From the NCBI GenBank assembly GCA_947494645.1, contig CANLVO010000001.1, positions 2,046,001 to 2,110,000 of the forward strand: 64,000 nucleotides of DNA, in the 5' to 3' direction. The notes below the pieces were generated by a model. It was not told the DNA's origin. It did no database searches and saw nothing but the letters and a program-made list of their open reading frames with translations. Below, piece after piece: positions 9,281 to 18,945 of this stretch. The stretch's first letter is position 1. Each line of letters opens with the position of its first letter. The position numbers were made by a program, and so were the translations under genes. Source of the stretch: an uncultured Litoreibacter sp. (GTDB lineage Bacteria; Pseudomonadota; Alphaproteobacteria; Rhodobacterales; Rhodobacteraceae).

Positions 9281-9405
9281 GTCCCGCTCCCCGGCGCTGG
9301 AAATCTCTGTCTTATGATGACAAGATCATGCGTGAAGGGGCAAGTTCAATAAGCCCCGCGATTGGCAAAAATGCAGTCAGAGCAATACAGTCAGGCAGGC
9401 GGTCT

Positions 9406-9906
9406 ATGAAATTCAGTCTTTTGTGCGCCCTCTCAGGCGCCCTTATCGGTGTGATCCTGGCCACGGCCGCCGCAGCCGAACGCGGCCCTGTCACCAACCT
9501 GCCCATGCCCCGTTTCGTGTCGCTGAAGGCTGCCAAAGGCAATGTCCGCCGGGGGCCGTCGCTGACGCATCGGATTGACTGGGTGTTCACCCGCCGCAAC
9601 ATGCCGTTGCAGGTGGTGGCCGAGCATGGCCATTGGCGCCGGGTCGAGGACCGGGACGGCGCAGGCGGCTGGGTGCATTACTCGCTGCTCTCAGGGGTGC
9701 GCACCGTGCTGATCGAGACCGACATGGCGCCTATTCACAACGTGGCCGACGAAACCGCGCCGGTGAATGCCTATATCGAAGCTGGTGCCATCGCCCGGCT
9801 GGGAAAATGCGAGGCCGGGTGGTGCAAGGTGTCCGCTGAAGGTGAACGAGGCTGGATCAAACGCGACGCGTTCTGGGGCATGATGCCCGGCGAAGAGCGG
9901 CCCTAG
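9406..9906 (+). CDS. secreted SH3-domain protein
   Basis: A 166-residue exported protein with signal peptide (MKFSLLCALSGALIGVILATAAAA) and two bacterial SH3-like repeats. The first carries GNVRRGPSLTHRIDWVF and the second ends WCKVSAEGERGWIKRD, the pattern of the SH3_4 family common in alphaproteobacterial periplasmic proteins. Such domains usually bind cell-wall peptides. The start at 9406 is set by the signal peptide; 44 in-frame residues upstream have no such character. Its stop overlaps the end of the convergent phosphatase gene by 4 nt. Confidence 0.82.
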   Translation: MKFSLLCALSGALIGVILATAAAAERGPVTNLPMPRFVSLKAAKGNVRRGPSLTHRIDWVFTRRNMPLQVVAEHGHWRRVEDRDGAGGWVHYSLLSGVRTVLIETDMAPIHNVADETAPVNAYIEAGAIARLGKCEAGWCKVSAEGERGWIKRDAFWGMMPGEERP

Positions 9907-10730
9907 CTGGCGCCAAACAGCTCCGACAACTGCTCCCATAGCCGCTCCGAGGCGGCGGTGAGCAGATGGCCCTTGCGCATCGCAGGCTTGTAGGACCGCC
10001 CGTCCAAAAGCCGCGCCACGCCACCGGCTTCCTGGTAGATCAAAACGCCGGCTGCATGGTCCCAGACGTTGAGCATCCCATTGAGGCAGAACTGCGACGA
10101 CCCTTGCGCCAGCAACCGGTATTCATGGCATGAACAGCGCAGCGTGGTGGTCCGGCGAAACGCAGGCAGGGTCGCGGCGATCTGGGCTTGGCGTTCCTGA
10201 TTGAACAGATAGAGCCCGACAAAGCCAAAGCAGTCAGACAGGTTTTCGGGCGCCGGGGCCAATAGCAATTGCCGCTTGGTACCATCCGCACGGCAGAAAA
10301 ACGCCCCCTCGCCTGCGCGGGCCATGATCCAGTCGTCATAGCTGGGGTCGTAAAGCAGGCCAAACACCGTCTCGCCATCGCGGATCACGGACAAGATCAC
10401 GCCATAAGTGGCGATCCCGTTGGCGTAGTTCCAGGTGCCGTCAATCGGGTCGATCACCACCACCAGCCCCGGCTCTTTCACGCGGCCCAGCACGGTCTTG
10501 TCAGCCGCAACCGCCTCCTCGCCGACAATGGCGGCGTCAGGCAATATGTCATGCACCGCTTTCGAAATCGCCAGTTCGGCGGCGCGGTCGGCGATGGTCA
10601 CCAAATCATCAGGTGCCGATTTGGCGTCGATCTGGCCCAGCTCAAGATTGCGGAAATGCGGCACGATCTCGGCGCGCGCCACTTGCCGCACCGTTTCAAT
10701 CAGCGCGTCGATCTGTTGGTCGTCCATCAT
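9903..10730 (-). CDS. inositol monophosphatase family protein
   Basis: A 275-residue Mg-dependent phosphatase of the IMPase/CysQ/HisN superfamily. All metal-site motifs are visible: GEEAV (Glu), DPIDGTWNYANG (the DPxDGT motif) and WDHAAGVLIYQEAGG (the WDxAA motif). Substrate could be inositol phosphate, histidinol phosphate or 3'-phosphoadenosine 5'-phosphate; sequence alone does not decide. It starts with a double ATG (10730 or 10727). It is the last gene of a minus-strand run that also holds the M3 peptidase and the ABC components. Confidence 0.85.
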   Translation of the reverse strand: MMDDQQIDALIETVRQVARAEIVPHFRNLELGQIDAKSAPDDLVTIADRAAELAISKAVHDILPDAAIVGEEAVAADKTVLGRVKEPGLVVVIDPIDGTWNYANGIATYGVILSVIRDGETVFGLLYDPSYDDWIMARAGEGAFFCRADGTKRQLLLAPAPENLSDCFGFVGLYLFNQERQAQIAATLPAFRRTTTLRCSCHEYRLLAQGSSQFCLNGMLNVWDHAAGVLIYQEAGGVARLLDGRSYKPAMRKGHLLTAASERLWEQLSELFGAS

Positions 10731-10786
10731 GCACTTTCCCCAAAGTCCAGACCCCCTCAGACCATCCACGCGCGCGCAATGCAACC

Positions 10787-10843
10787 ATCATTGCTTCAAA
10801 AATACTCCGGGGGAGGAGCGTCAGCGACGGGGGCAGAGCCCCC
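10787..10843. repeat. intergenic repeat copy B: 22-bp core plus hairpin
   Basis: The core at 10787-10808 is identical to copy A. It is followed by a hairpin at 10829-10843 (GGGGGC and GCCCCC around AGA). It lies between the 3' end of the M3 peptidase gene and the start of the phosphatase gene, both on the minus strand. In peptidase-gene direction the order is stop codon, hairpin, GGAGTATTTTT. Confidence 0.85.
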
Positions 10844-10879
10844 TAAATCAACAAGAACTGCGCCGCAGGCACATTTGGA

Positions 10880-12898
10880 TCACGCCACCTTGTCGAGACC
10901 CCGCCCTTTCAGTAAAGCCGCCACGCCCGGCATCTTGCCGCGGAAGGCCATATAAAGCGCGTCCGCCTCCTGCGACCCGCCAGTCGACAGGATATGCCGT
11001 TCAAGTTTCTCCGCCATAGCAGGATCAAACGCGCCGCCCTCCTCCTCAAAGGCTTCGAACGCATCGGCATCCATCACCTCGGACCACATGTAGGAATAAT
11101 ACGCGCTGGAATAGCCGTCGCCTGCAAAGACGTGGGCAAAATGCGGAGTCGCATGGCGCATGCGGATGGCATGCGGCATGCCAAGCCCATCGAGGATGTC
11201 GCGTTGCCGGGCCATGATGTCATCCGGCACAGGGCCGTTGTGAAACTCCAGATCGACCAGCGCAGATGCCACATATTCCACCGTCGCAAAGCCCTGATCA
11301 TAGGTGGCGGCATTTAGCATTTTCTCCAACAGATCGCCGGGCATGGCCTCGCCGGTCTTGTGATGCGTCGCATGGGCGCGCAGCACCTCGGGGACCTCCA
11401 GCCAATGCTCATAAAGCTGGCTCGGCAACTCCACGAAATCACGCGGCACGGAGGTGCCGGAGATCATCTCATAAGTCACATCCGACAGCATCTGATGCAA
11501 TGCGTGGCCAAATTCGTGAAACAGGGTCCGCGCGTCGTCATAGGACAAAAGCGCCGGGTCGCCCTTGGCGAAATTGCACACGTTGATCACATGCGGGCGG
11601 ATATCGCCTTTCAGCTTTTGCTGGCTGCGCAACGCAGAACACCACGCGCCAGACCGTTTGCCGGACCGCGCAAAGTAATCACCGATAAACACCGCAACAT
11701 GTTGCCCGTCACGAGTGACCTCCCACGCTTTCGCATCCGGGTGATGCAGCGGCACATCAAGCGGCGCGAAGCTGAGGCCAAACAGCCGGTTGGCGCAGTC
11801 AAACGCGGCCTCGATCATGTTGTCGAGTTGCAGATAGGGCTTCAGCGCGGCCTCATCGAGGTCATGCTCCACCGTGCGGCGCTTCTCCGAATAATAGCGC
11901 CAATCCCACGGCTCCAGCCGACCATTGACGCCGTCCTCATGCATCATTGCTTCCAGCTTCTCGCCGTCCAGCGCGGCCTGCGCTTTGGCAGGCTGCCAAA
12001 CCTGCATCAACAGATCGCGCACATTTTCAGGTGTCTTGGCCATCTCCGTGACCAGCTTGTAATCGGCAAATGTCTCGTGCCCCAGAAGCTGCGCCCGCTC
12101 GCGACGTAACTGCAATGTCTCAAGGGCAATCTCGCGGTTGTCAGTTTCGCCACCGCCCGCCCCGCGCGCGGTCCAGGCCTCATAGGCTTTTTCGCGCAGA
12201 TCGCGCCGGTCGGAATATTGCAAGAACGGCACAATGATGGAGCGAGACAGGGTGATTACATAGCCCTCGACGCCTTTCTCTTGAGCTGCTGCTTTGGCGG
12301 AGGCCACGATGAAATCCGGCAATCCGCCAAGATCATCGGCGCCGATTTCCATGAACCAGTCGCGCTCATCGGCCAGCAGGTTTTGCGTAAACTGCGTGCC
12401 GATCACGGCGAGACGGTTCTTGATCTCTTTCAGCCGCTCATAATCAGTGCCTTCAAGCGCTGCGCCTGCGCGTTGAAAGCTGCGGCGTTGCAGGAAGAGG
12501 ACGCGGTGTTGTTCGTCGCTCAACCCGAGGCTGTCGCGATCCTGCCAGAGGGTCTCCACCCGGGCGGCCAGCGCCCGGTTCATCATCACCTCAGAGCCCC
12601 ATGCGGCCAGCTTTGGCGAAAACTCCCGCATCAGCGCTTCGCGTTTCGGGTTCGATTCCACGCCCGCCAGCAAATAAAACGGCGACAATGCCTTCTCCAT
12701 CCCCTCGCCCATCAGCGCGAGCGCGTCGATTGTATTGGCGAATGTCGCGGGCTCAGGGTTGTCAGCGATGCTCGCCAGTTGACTGCGGGCCTCCTCCAGC
12801 GCCTGCGCGAAGGCGGGCTCGAAATCATCATCCGAGATCGCATCAAAAGGTGGCAGCTCGAACGGCGTGTTCCAAGGGGCGAGAAGCGGGTTGGTCAT
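10880..12898 (-). CDS. M3 family oligopeptidase (PrlC/Dcp type)
   Basis: A 672-residue zinc metallopeptidase. The HEFGHALH motif (about residue 460) supplies two zinc ligands and the catalytic Glu; a downstream Glu in the following helix completes the site. Family members (oligopeptidase A, dipeptidyl carboxypeptidase) degrade cytoplasmic peptides of up to about 20 residues. The ATG at 12898 is preferred to the frame's earlier start because AGGAGA lies about 10 bases upstream and homologues begin with a similar NPLLAPW segment. The gene follows an amino-acid ABC permease by 55 bases, hinting at peptide or amino-acid turnover. Confidence 0.9.
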   Translation of the reverse strand: MTNPLLAPWNTPFELPPFDAISDDDFEPAFAQALEEARSQLASIADNPEPATFANTIDALALMGEGMEKALSPFYLLAGVESNPKREALMREFSPKLAAWGSEVMMNRALAARVETLWQDRDSLGLSDEQHRVLFLQRRSFQRAGAALEGTDYERLKEIKNRLAVIGTQFTQNLLADERDWFMEIGADDLGGLPDFIVASAKAAAQEKGVEGYVITLSRSIIVPFLQYSDRRDLREKAYEAWTARGAGGGETDNREIALETLQLRRERAQLLGHETFADYKLVTEMAKTPENVRDLLMQVWQPAKAQAALDGEKLEAMMHEDGVNGRLEPWDWRYYSEKRRTVEHDLDEAALKPYLQLDNMIEAAFDCANRLFGLSFAPLDVPLHHPDAKAWEVTRDGQHVAVFIGDYFARSGKRSGAWCSALRSQQKLKGDIRPHVINVCNFAKGDPALLSYDDARTLFHEFGHALHQMLSDVTYEMISGTSVPRDFVELPSQLYEHWLEVPEVLRAHATHHKTGEAMPGDLLEKMLNAATYDQGFATVEYVASALVDLEFHNGPVPDDIMARQRDILDGLGMPHAIRMRHATPHFAHVFAGDGYSSAYYSYMWSEVMDADAFEAFEEEGGAFDPAMAEKLERHILSTGGSQEADALYMAFRGKMPGVAALLKGRGLDKVA

Positions 12899-12953
12899 GG
12901 GGGCAAGTCTCCTTTGTCTATAAGCTAGCCTTGGCCAAGCCGGGCACAAGGGC

Positions 12954-13748
12954 TTAGGACGGGCGGTCGCGCATTTGTTTCTCGAGCCGCCGCAGGCCTA
13001 GCGACAACACCAGCGTCAGGGTCAGATACATCAGCGCCACCACGTTATAGGTCTCGAAATACCGAAAATTGCCGGCCGCGGTCACCTTGCCCAGCTGCGT
13101 GATGTCGGACACGCCCAAGACGGAGACGAGCGAGCTGTCTTTGACCATGGCCACAAAATCATTGCCCAGCGGCGGCAGGATCGTGCGGATCGCCTGAGGA
13201 AAGACGATGCGGCGGAACCGATGCCAACGGCCCAACCCCAGCGCCTCTGCGGCCTCGATCTGCCCCGGCTCCACCGATTGGATGCCAGCGCGAAACACCT
13301 CGGCGATGAAGGCGGAATACCCAATGGCCAGCGCCAGTGTGGCCCGCCACAGCAAGGGAAAGTCACGCGTGCGCCACGGGTCCGCGCCCAATGGCTCCAA
13401 CGCCCAATTGGCCAATGCAACAATGCCGGGGGCCACCACGAAGGCCACATATAGCAGCAGCACAATGATCGGGATGCCCCGCACCAGCTCAATATAAAAG
13501 CGTGCAATCTGGCGGGCGATGATCGAGCGCGACAGCGACATCACCGCCAGCAACAGCCCCATCGCGGAGGCCGACGCGAAGCCCACCAGCGTCACGAGCA
13601 CCGTGATTTGCACACCACGCGACAGCGTGCCCATCACCTGCGTATAAAGGTCATTGGCCCAGATCTGATAGAACATCCATGCAATCAGCCCGCCCAAAAG
13701 GACGAGCCAATACGGGAAATCCTGATCTGGTTTGGACGGCCCGATCAT
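12954..13748 (-). CDS. amino-acid ABC transporter permease (HisM/GlnP type)
   Basis: A 264-residue inner-membrane permease with about five transmembrane segments. The EAA loop that docks the ATPase is clear: EAAEALGLGRWHRFRRIVFP. The polar amino acid transporter pattern continues in IRTILPPLGNDFVAMVKDSSL. It starts 15 bases after the gene for the substrate-binding protein, so the two are one operon. No ATPase gene is present in this cluster, so the energising subunit must come from elsewhere. The product was probably named from glutamine/histidine-type relatives; the real substrate is unknown. Confidence 0.88.
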   Translation of the reverse strand: MIGPSKPDQDFPYWLVLLGGLIAWMFYQIWANDLYTQVMGTLSRGVQITVLVTLVGFASASAMGLLLAVMSLSRSIIARQIARFYIELVRGIPIIVLLLYVAFVVAPGIVALANWALEPLGADPWRTRDFPLLWRATLALAIGYSAFIAEVFRAGIQSVEPGQIEAAEALGLGRWHRFRRIVFPQAIRTILPPLGNDFVAMVKDSSLVSVLGVSDITQLGKVTAAGNFRYFETYNVVALMYLTLTLVLSLGLRRLEKQMRDRPS

Positions 13749-13763
13749 AGCCGTGCGCCGGTC

Positions 13764-14549
13764 TTAGCCGCCCAGCTTGTAATCAAGGAACCACTTCGTG
13801 TTGAGCGCATCGATGGTGCCGTCTTTCTGCATATCGGCAATCGCCGCGTTGATTGGCGCGACAAGATCAGAGCCCTTGGGGAAGATGAAGCCGAAATCCT
13901 CGGTCCCCAGCTTTTCGCCGACAATCTTCAGGGCGCCGTCAGAGGCCGACACATACCCGTTGCCCGCCGTGCCATCGGTCAGAACCAAATCCACGTCGCC
14001 AGACCGCAGAGCCGCCACGCCTGCGCCGAAGGTCTCGAACTTGATGATGCGCGGGTTGGCTTCGTCACCGTCCAGCACGTCATAAACGCCCACATAGAAC
14101 GGCGTGGTGCCGGGTTGCGCCGCCATCAGCAGGTCCGCATCTGCCGCGAAAGAGGCAGCATCCGCAAAGCGGTCCTCGTCGCCGCGCACCAGCATGACCA
14201 TCTCGGAGGTCATGTATTTATCGGAGAAATCGACCTTTTCTTTGCGGTCGTCCCGGATGGTAATGCCGGTCATGCCGAGATCATATTGCCCCTCGCTGAC
14301 CGCCGAGATCATCGCGTCCCAGCTGGTGTTTTCATAGACGACGGTGATGTTGATCCGCTCCGCAATCTCGGCCATCGCGTCATATTCCCAGCCAATCGCG
14401 TTGCCCGTGCCGGGTTCGACAAATTGCAGCGGAGGGTAGGCGTTTTCGGTCACGACCACGACCTCGCGGCCTTCAAGATTTGGCAAATGGCCATCGGCTA
14501 AAGCCGTTGTGGCAAGGCAGATGGCGGCGAGTGTTGTGAGAAGTTTCAT
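13764..14549 (-). CDS. periplasmic amino-acid-binding protein of ABC transporter
   Basis: A 261-residue family 3 solute-binding protein. Signal peptide [18 protein letters not shown], then the hallmark opening [17 protein letters not shown] and the lobe segments [21 protein letters not shown] and SDKYMTSEM. These bind polar or aromatic amino acids in the periplasm and hand them to the cognate permease encoded immediately downstream. First gene of the minus-strand run that continues with permease and M3 peptidase; its promoter must lie in 14550-14738, shared with the divergent aquaporin gene. Confidence 0.9.
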   Translation of the reverse strand: MKLLTTLAAICLATTALADGHLPNLEGREVVVVTENAYPPLQFVEPGTGNAIGWEYDAMAEIAERINITVVYENTSWDAMISAVSEGQYDLGMTGITIRDDRKEKVDFSDKYMTSEMVMLVRGDEDRFADAASFAADADLLMAAQPGTTPFYVGVYDVLDGDEANPRIIKFETFGAGVAALRSGDVDLVLTDGTAGNGYVSASDGALKIVGEKLGTEDFGFIFPKGSDLVAPINAAIADMQKDGTIDALNTKWFLDYKLGG

Positions 14550-14738
14550 CGGTCAGGCTCCCGTTGATGCAGATGTTTGCGCAGATACTGGGTCGAGTAT
14601 GAGGGCTACGCCACAGTTTGCAATGGGGCCTGCAGCGTCATATCGCGCGGTTTATTCCCCATGATTGACGCCACCCGCTTTGGCTAGGGTCCATTCACAC
14701 AGACTAGAATTCTTAGATTTAATGGGAGGGGACACCCA

Positions 14739-15464
14739 ATGAATAAGATGCTCGCCGAATTTATCGGCACTTTCACACTGGTTTTTCTTGGATGCGGCTC
14801 AGCCGTTTTGGCGACGGTCAATCCTGATCTTGGCCCGGGCCTCGTTGGCATCAGCCTCGCCTTTGGCCTTGCACTCATCGGCATGGCTTACGGCATCGGC
14901 GCTGTTTCCGGCTGCCACATCAACCCGGCGGTGTCGCTGGGTGCAATGCTCGCAGGCCGCATGGAAAGCGGCGAGATGTTCAAATATTGGGGCGCGCAAA
15001 CTGGCGGCGCGATTGTCGGGGCGCTGATGCTGGTCTTGATCATGAGCGGCAAAATTGGCGGCTATGACGGCGGATACGGGGCCAATGGCTGGGGCGAAGG
15101 CTATTTGGGCGAGTATGGCCTGATCTCGGCCTTCGTGTTCGAGGTTGTGGCGACCTTCCTCTTTGTGGTCGTCATCCTGGGCTCTACCGGCAAAGGTGCC
15201 GCGACCGCCATAGCTGGTCTGGGCATTGGCCTGATGCTGGTGGTGATCCATATCGTGGGCATCAATGTCACCGGCGTGTCGGTGAACCCTGCGCGGTCCA
15301 TTGGACCCGCACTGTTTTCGGGGGGCACCGCCATGGCGCAGCTTTGGCTCTTCATCGTGGCCCCAATGATTGGCGGCGCGGCAGCGGGTATCTTGTTCAA
15401 GACAGGGATGCTTGATGCCGAGGACGCTCCGGCCACAGACGTGCAGGTTGACGCCAAGGGCTAG
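14739..15464 (+). CDS. aqpZ: aquaporin Z-type water channel
   Basis: A 241-residue major intrinsic protein with six membrane helices. Both pore motifs are present: SGCHINPAVSLG (first NPA, His-lined) and VSVNPARSIGPALF (second NPA followed by the selectivity-filter Arg). The Arg and aromatic/His filter residues fit water-specific AqpZ rather than glycerol facilitators, which have Asp after the second NPA. A GGGAGGGG sequence precedes the ATG. It is closed by a strong terminator at 15485. Confidence 0.92.
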   Translation: MNKMLAEFIGTFTLVFLGCGSAVLATVNPDLGPGLVGISLAFGLALIGMAYGIGAVSGCHINPAVSLGAMLAGRMESGEMFKYWGAQTGGAIVGALMLVLIMSGKIGGYDGGYGANGWGEGYLGEYGLISAFVFEVVATFLFVVVILGSTGKGAATAIAGLGIGLMLVVIHIVGINVTGVSVNPARSIGPALFSGGTAMAQLWLFIVAPMIGGAAAGILFKTGMLDAEDAPATDVQVDAKG

Positions 15465-15484
15465 CCTTGCGCGCTATCAAACGC

Positions 15485-15518
15485 AAAAAGGGCGGGGTCT
15501 CATGGCCCCGCCCTTTTT
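15485..15518. terminator. bidirectional Rho-independent terminator
   Basis: Perfect stem GGGCGGGG (15490-15497) and CCCCGCCC (15506-15513) flanked by AAAAA on the left and TTTTT on the right. It can stop both the aquaporin gene on the plus strand and the ubiK-like gene on the minus strand. Confidence 0.92.
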
Positions 15519-15556
15519 CTATACCGATGCTGCCGCAGTCTAGCGCGGGGTCGCCC

Positions 15557-15820
15557 TTAGCTTTTCTTCGCCGCGGGCTTTTTCTTGGTCTCCATCGCGT
15601 CGAGACGGGCTTTCAGAGCCTCATTCTCTTCGCGGGCCTTCTGGGCCATGGCGCGGACCGCGTCAAACTCGTCGCGGGTCACAAAATCACGGTCGGCCAG
15701 CCAGCGGTCCATCATGGATTTCATCGCGTTTTCGGCCTCTGACTTGGCGCCTTGTGCCACGCCCATAGCGTTGGTCATCAGCTGCGACATGTCGTCGAAA
15801 AATCTGTTACGGGTTTGCAT
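15557..15820 (-). CDS. ubiK: UbiK family accessory factor (YqiC/BMFP)
   Basis: An 87-residue coiled-coil protein. The N-terminal [19 protein letters not shown] and the middle [20 protein letters not shown] are characteristic of the UbiK/YqiC family, which trimerises, binds lipid and assists aerobic ubiquinone biosynthesis. The C-terminus is a short Lys/Ala tail. The ATG at 15820 is chosen because GAGG stands 9 bases in front; a GTG 15 bases upstream is also in frame. Divergent from lgt. Confidence 0.88.
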   Translation of the reverse strand: MQTRNRFFDDMSQLMTNAMGVAQGAKSEAENAMKSMMDRWLADRDFVTRDEFDAVRAMAQKAREENEALKARLDAMETKKKPAAKKS

Positions 15821-15916
15821 GATCTCGTACCTCACGTTTCGTTACCTTCTATATGGGGGTCCCCGCCCGGTTTCTCAAGGTTGACAACGCCGCAGGGCCG
15901 TCGCACTCAACAGATC

Positions 15917-16819
15917 ATGATCGCTTTGACCCTTCCTTTCCCCGATATCGGTCCCAATATTTTCGCCTTCGAGGTGATGGGCCGCGAGATTGCGCTGCGC
16001 TGGTACGCCATGGCCTATATCGTGGGCATTCTGATTGGCTGGTGGATGGGCACGCGGCTGCTGAAACGCGAGATCGCGTGGCCGCGCAACGACCCGCCCA
16101 TGACCTCCGAGACGCTGTCTGACCTGATCACATGGATCATACTGGGCGTGGTGCTCGGCGGTCGGCTGGGCTTTGTGCTGTTCTACCAGCCTGCATATTA
16201 CGCCCGAAACCCCGGTGAAATTCTGCAGATCTGGCAAGGCGGCATGTCCTTCCATGGCGGCGCGTTAGGCGTGTTGCTGGCAGGGCTGATCTTTTGCTGG
16301 CGCAACCGCATCTCGCCGCTGAGCGTGGGTGACCTGATCGTCGTATGCACCCCGCCTGCCCTGCTGCTGGGCCGGCTCGCCAATTTCATCAATGCCGAGC
16401 TGTGGGGGCGTCAGACGGACCTGCCTTGGGGCGTTATCTTCCCCGGCGACGCGGCGCAGGCCTGTGCCACTGTTGAGCAGATGTGCGCCCGCCACCCCTC
16501 CCAGCTTTATGAAGCATTGTTGGAAGGACTGGTACTTGGCGTTGTTCTGCTGTGGCTGGTGCTGCGCAAACACTGGTTCAAGACCCCCGGTGCGTTGATC
16601 GGCGTCTTTCTGGCGGGCTACGGCATCGCACGGTTCGCCGTGGAGTTTGTGCGCCAGCCAGATGCGCATTTCGCCTCTGAGACAAACCCGCTGGGCTATG
16701 CTTTGCAGCTGGGTGAGTTTGGGCTGACCATGGGGCAACTGCTGTCGACCCCGATGATCATTGTGGGGCTGCTGTTTATCTGGGTGGCCCGCCGCCGTCC
16801 GCACCACCCGCGCAGATGA
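15917..16819 (+). CDS. lgt: prolipoprotein diacylglyceryl transferase
   Basis: A 300-residue inner-membrane enzyme that transfers diacylglycerol from phosphatidylglycerol to the lipobox Cys of prolipoproteins. Recognised by the order [28 protein letters not shown], the [12 protein letters not shown] block and [14 protein letters not shown], which includes the essential His and Arg region, and [12 protein letters not shown] near the end. The ATG at 15917 starts the first membrane segment; the 55 in-frame residues before it overlap the divergent ubiK region and are not homologous to Lgt. Overlaps midA by 4 nt. Confidence 0.94.
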   Translation: MIALTLPFPDIGPNIFAFEVMGREIALRWYAMAYIVGILIGWWMGTRLLKREIAWPRNDPPMTSETLSDLITWIILGVVLGGRLGFVLFYQPAYYARNPGEILQIWQGGMSFHGGALGVLLAGLIFCWRNRISPLSVGDLIVVCTPPALLLGRLANFINAELWGRQTDLPWGVIFPGDAAQACATVEQMCARHPSQLYEALLEGLVLGVVLLWLVLRKHWFKTPGALIGVFLAGYGIARFAVEFVRQPDAHFASETNPLGYALQLGEFGLTMGQLLSTPMIIVGLLFIWVARRRPHHPRR

Positions 16820-17889
16820 GCCTGAAGGCGCAGCTTCTCCGCCGCATTGCGGTGGACGGCCCGCTGAGCCTGTCTGACTACATGCAGGCCTGCCTGCTGG
16901 ACCCGGAACACGGATATTACGCCACCCGCGACCCGCTCGGCGCGGCAGGCGACTTCACCACCGCACCCGAGATCAGCCAGATGTTTGGCGAATTGATCGG
17001 CTTGGCCTTGGTGCAGGCTTGGCAAGATCAGGGCGGCGGCGCATGCGTGCTGGCAGAGCTGGGCCCCGGACGCGGCACGTTGATGGCCGACATGCTGCGT
17101 GCCTGCGCTCAGGTGCCGGGCTTTGCGCCTGACGTGCATCTGGTCGAGGCCAGCCCGGCGTTGCGCGACGTGCAGGCTGCGACCCTGAGCACGCATGAGG
17201 TGACATGGCATGACGATGTCTCCACCCTGCCCCAAGCGCCGTTATTTCTGGTGGCCAACGAGTTCTTCGACGCGCTTCCCATTCGCCAGTTTGTGCGCGC
17301 CGGTCGTGGCTGGAGCGAGACCCGTATTGGCGCAGAAGGCGACACATTGAAACTCGGCCTAACTGAGCCCACCCCGATGGAGGCGCTCGCAAACCGGCTG
17401 GCCGACACCGCCGACGGTGATGTGGTAGAGCAAAGCCCCGCCTCAGGAGCAATCATCGCGCAAGTGACAGAGCGTATTGCGACCCATGGCGGCGCGGCAA
17501 TTGTCGTGGATTACGGGGACTGGCGGTCGAAAGGAGATACGTTTCAGGCGGTGCGAGACCACACGCCTTGCGACCCGCTGGCTGACCCCGGCATGGCTGA
17601 CCTGACGGCCCATGTGGATTTCGAGGCTCTTGCAAGGGCCGCGCAGTGCAAGGCCACCGCAATGATCGAGCAAGGCACGCTGCTGCACCGGCTGGGCATT
17701 GGGCCACGGGCGCAGGCACTGGCAGAACGGCTCGATGATCAGGGCAGCGAGGATGCCTTGCAAAGCCATCTGGCCGCGTATCGACGCTTGACGGAGCCCT
17801 CAGAAATGGGGACCCTTTTCAAAGCCATCGCCTTTCACCCCAGCGCGGCCCCACCGCCGCCGGGTTTTGAAATCGGAGTGCCGTCATGA
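16816..17889 (+). CDS. class I SAM-dependent methyltransferase, MidA/NDUFAF7 family
   Basis: A 357-residue protein of COG1565. Diagnostic stretches are [38 protein letters not shown], the SAM-binding [16 protein letters not shown], and [15 protein letters not shown]. The mitochondrial homologue NDUFAF7 methylates an Arg in a complex I subunit, so a role in respiratory complex I maturation is plausible here. Start and stop overlap lgt and pgeF by 4 nt each, so the three genes are co-translated; this set is recurrent in alphaproteobacteria. Confidence 0.9.
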   Translation: MSLKAQLLRRIAVDGPLSLSDYMQACLLDPEHGYYATRDPLGAAGDFTTAPEISQMFGELIGLALVQAWQDQGGGACVLAELGPGRGTLMADMLRACAQVPGFAPDVHLVEASPALRDVQAATLSTHEVTWHDDVSTLPQAPLFLVANEFFDALPIRQFVRAGRGWSETRIGAEGDTLKLGLTEPTPMEALANRLADTADGDVVEQSPASGAIIAQVTERIATHGGAAIVVDYGDWRSKGDTFQAVRDHTPCDPLADPGMADLTAHVDFEALARAAQCKATAMIEQGTLLHRLGIGPRAQALAERLDDQGSEDALQSHLAAYRRLTEPSEMGTLFKAIAFHPSAAPPPPGFEIGVPS

Positions 17890-18638
17890 CCCTCGAGATC
17901 ATCACCGCCGACGTGCTGTCTGACTTCCGCCACGGGTTCTTCACCCGCCGCGGCGGTGCGTCTTCAGGCGTTTTCGAAGGGCTGAATTGCGGCTATGGCT
18001 CGTCAGATCAAAAGGACGCTGTGGCCACGAACCGTGCACGGGTGGCAAAGGCCATGGAGGTCGAGCCTTTGGCGTTGGTGGGTGTGCATCAATACCACTC
18101 TGCAGAGGTCGTCACTGTCACAGAACCAAGCGAGGTGCGACCCAAAGCGGACGCGATGGTGACCGCGACACCGGGGCTGGCGCTGAGCATTCTGACCGCA
18201 GATTGCCAGCCCGTATTGTTTGCCGACCCCCACAACAGAGTGATTGGCGCAGCCCATGCGGGTTGGGGCGGCGCGCTGGGCGGCGTTCTGGAAGCCACTA
18301 TCGACGCTATGGAAACACTCGGTGCAAAGCGCGACACCATTCAGGCTGTGATCGGGCCCTGCATTTCGCAGGCCGCCTATGAAGTTGGCCCCGACTATAT
18401 GGACCGCTTTCTGGACGAAGATCCCGAAAACGCTCGCTTCTTCGCGCAGGGCCGCGCCGACCGGGTGCAGTTCGATCTGCCGGGCTACGGGCTGAAACGG
18501 CTGAGAGGGGCTGGCGTGGCGGCGGAATGGACGCGCCATTGCACCTATAGCGACCCGGATCGGTTCTTTTCCTACCGCCGCTCGGTACATGGCAAGGAGG
18601 CTGATTACGGCCGACTCATCGCGACAATCCGCATGTGA
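17886..18638 (+). CDS. pgeF: peptidoglycan editing factor PgeF (laccase-domain, YfiH family)
   Basis: A 250-residue multicopper-like domain protein. The family marks are the N-terminal HGFFTRRGGASSGVFEGLNC, the zinc/copper-site HQYHSAEV and ADCQPVLFAD, AAHAGWGGALGG, and GPCISQAAYEVGPD. E. coli PgeF corrects L-serine misincorporation in peptidoglycan stem peptides; other family members act on purine nucleosides. Last gene of the lgt-midA-pgeF set, joined by a 4-nt ATGA overlap. Confidence 0.9.
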   Translation: MTLEIITADVLSDFRHGFFTRRGGASSGVFEGLNCGYGSSDQKDAVATNRARVAKAMEVEPLALVGVHQYHSAEVVTVTEPSEVRPKADAMVTATPGLALSILTADCQPVLFADPHNRVIGAAHAGWGGALGGVLEATIDAMETLGAKRDTIQAVIGPCISQAAYEVGPDYMDRFLDEDPENARFFAQGRADRVQFDLPGYGLKRLRGAGVAAEWTRHCTYSDPDRFFSYRRSVHGKEADYGRLIATIRM

Positions 18639-18945
18639 AGCGTGATTGTTTCGCAGATCGTGACAATTTCCGGGCAATTTGGGCCGTAAAGCTGCCTTAA
18701 AACGTCCGTGACTTGCGTGCGTTTTCAGAAAATTTCTCATAAATTTCAGGTAAATACGCGCGACTGGCCGGAAGGCGCCGACGGCGCAAATGCACCGCGA
18801 TATTTTTCTGGCCCAGCCACGCTGATGCCCGATTGGCTTTCCATACAGGTGAGGCTCCTTGTCTTGGGGCGAACATAACCGGCTCGGACCAAAGGCTGTA
18901 CTCGAAGGCAGCAGGTTCGGGCCGATCTGACAAAGGATGGCCACC
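18639..18945 (+). other. 307-base gap: probable promoter and leader of the small protein gene
   Basis: No gene longer than about 20 codons reads through with a usable start. The left part (18640-18760) is A+T-richer and probably holds the promoter of the downstream small gene; the right part contains G+C-rich inverted segments (for example GGCGCCGACGGCGC at 18773-18786) that could fold in a leader RNA. No known riboswitch pattern was recognised. Confidence 0.4.

Noticed and set aside
11360-12109. 249-codon plus-strand frame opposite the M3 peptidase gene
   Set aside because: Antisense shadow; the sense frame carries the HEFGH motif and full-length homology.
18639-18945. possible riboswitch or 6S-like RNA in front of the small protein gene
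   Set aside because: Compared by eye with SAM-II and SAM/SAH patterns known from alphaproteobacteria; no match. A structured leader remains possible but cannot be supported.
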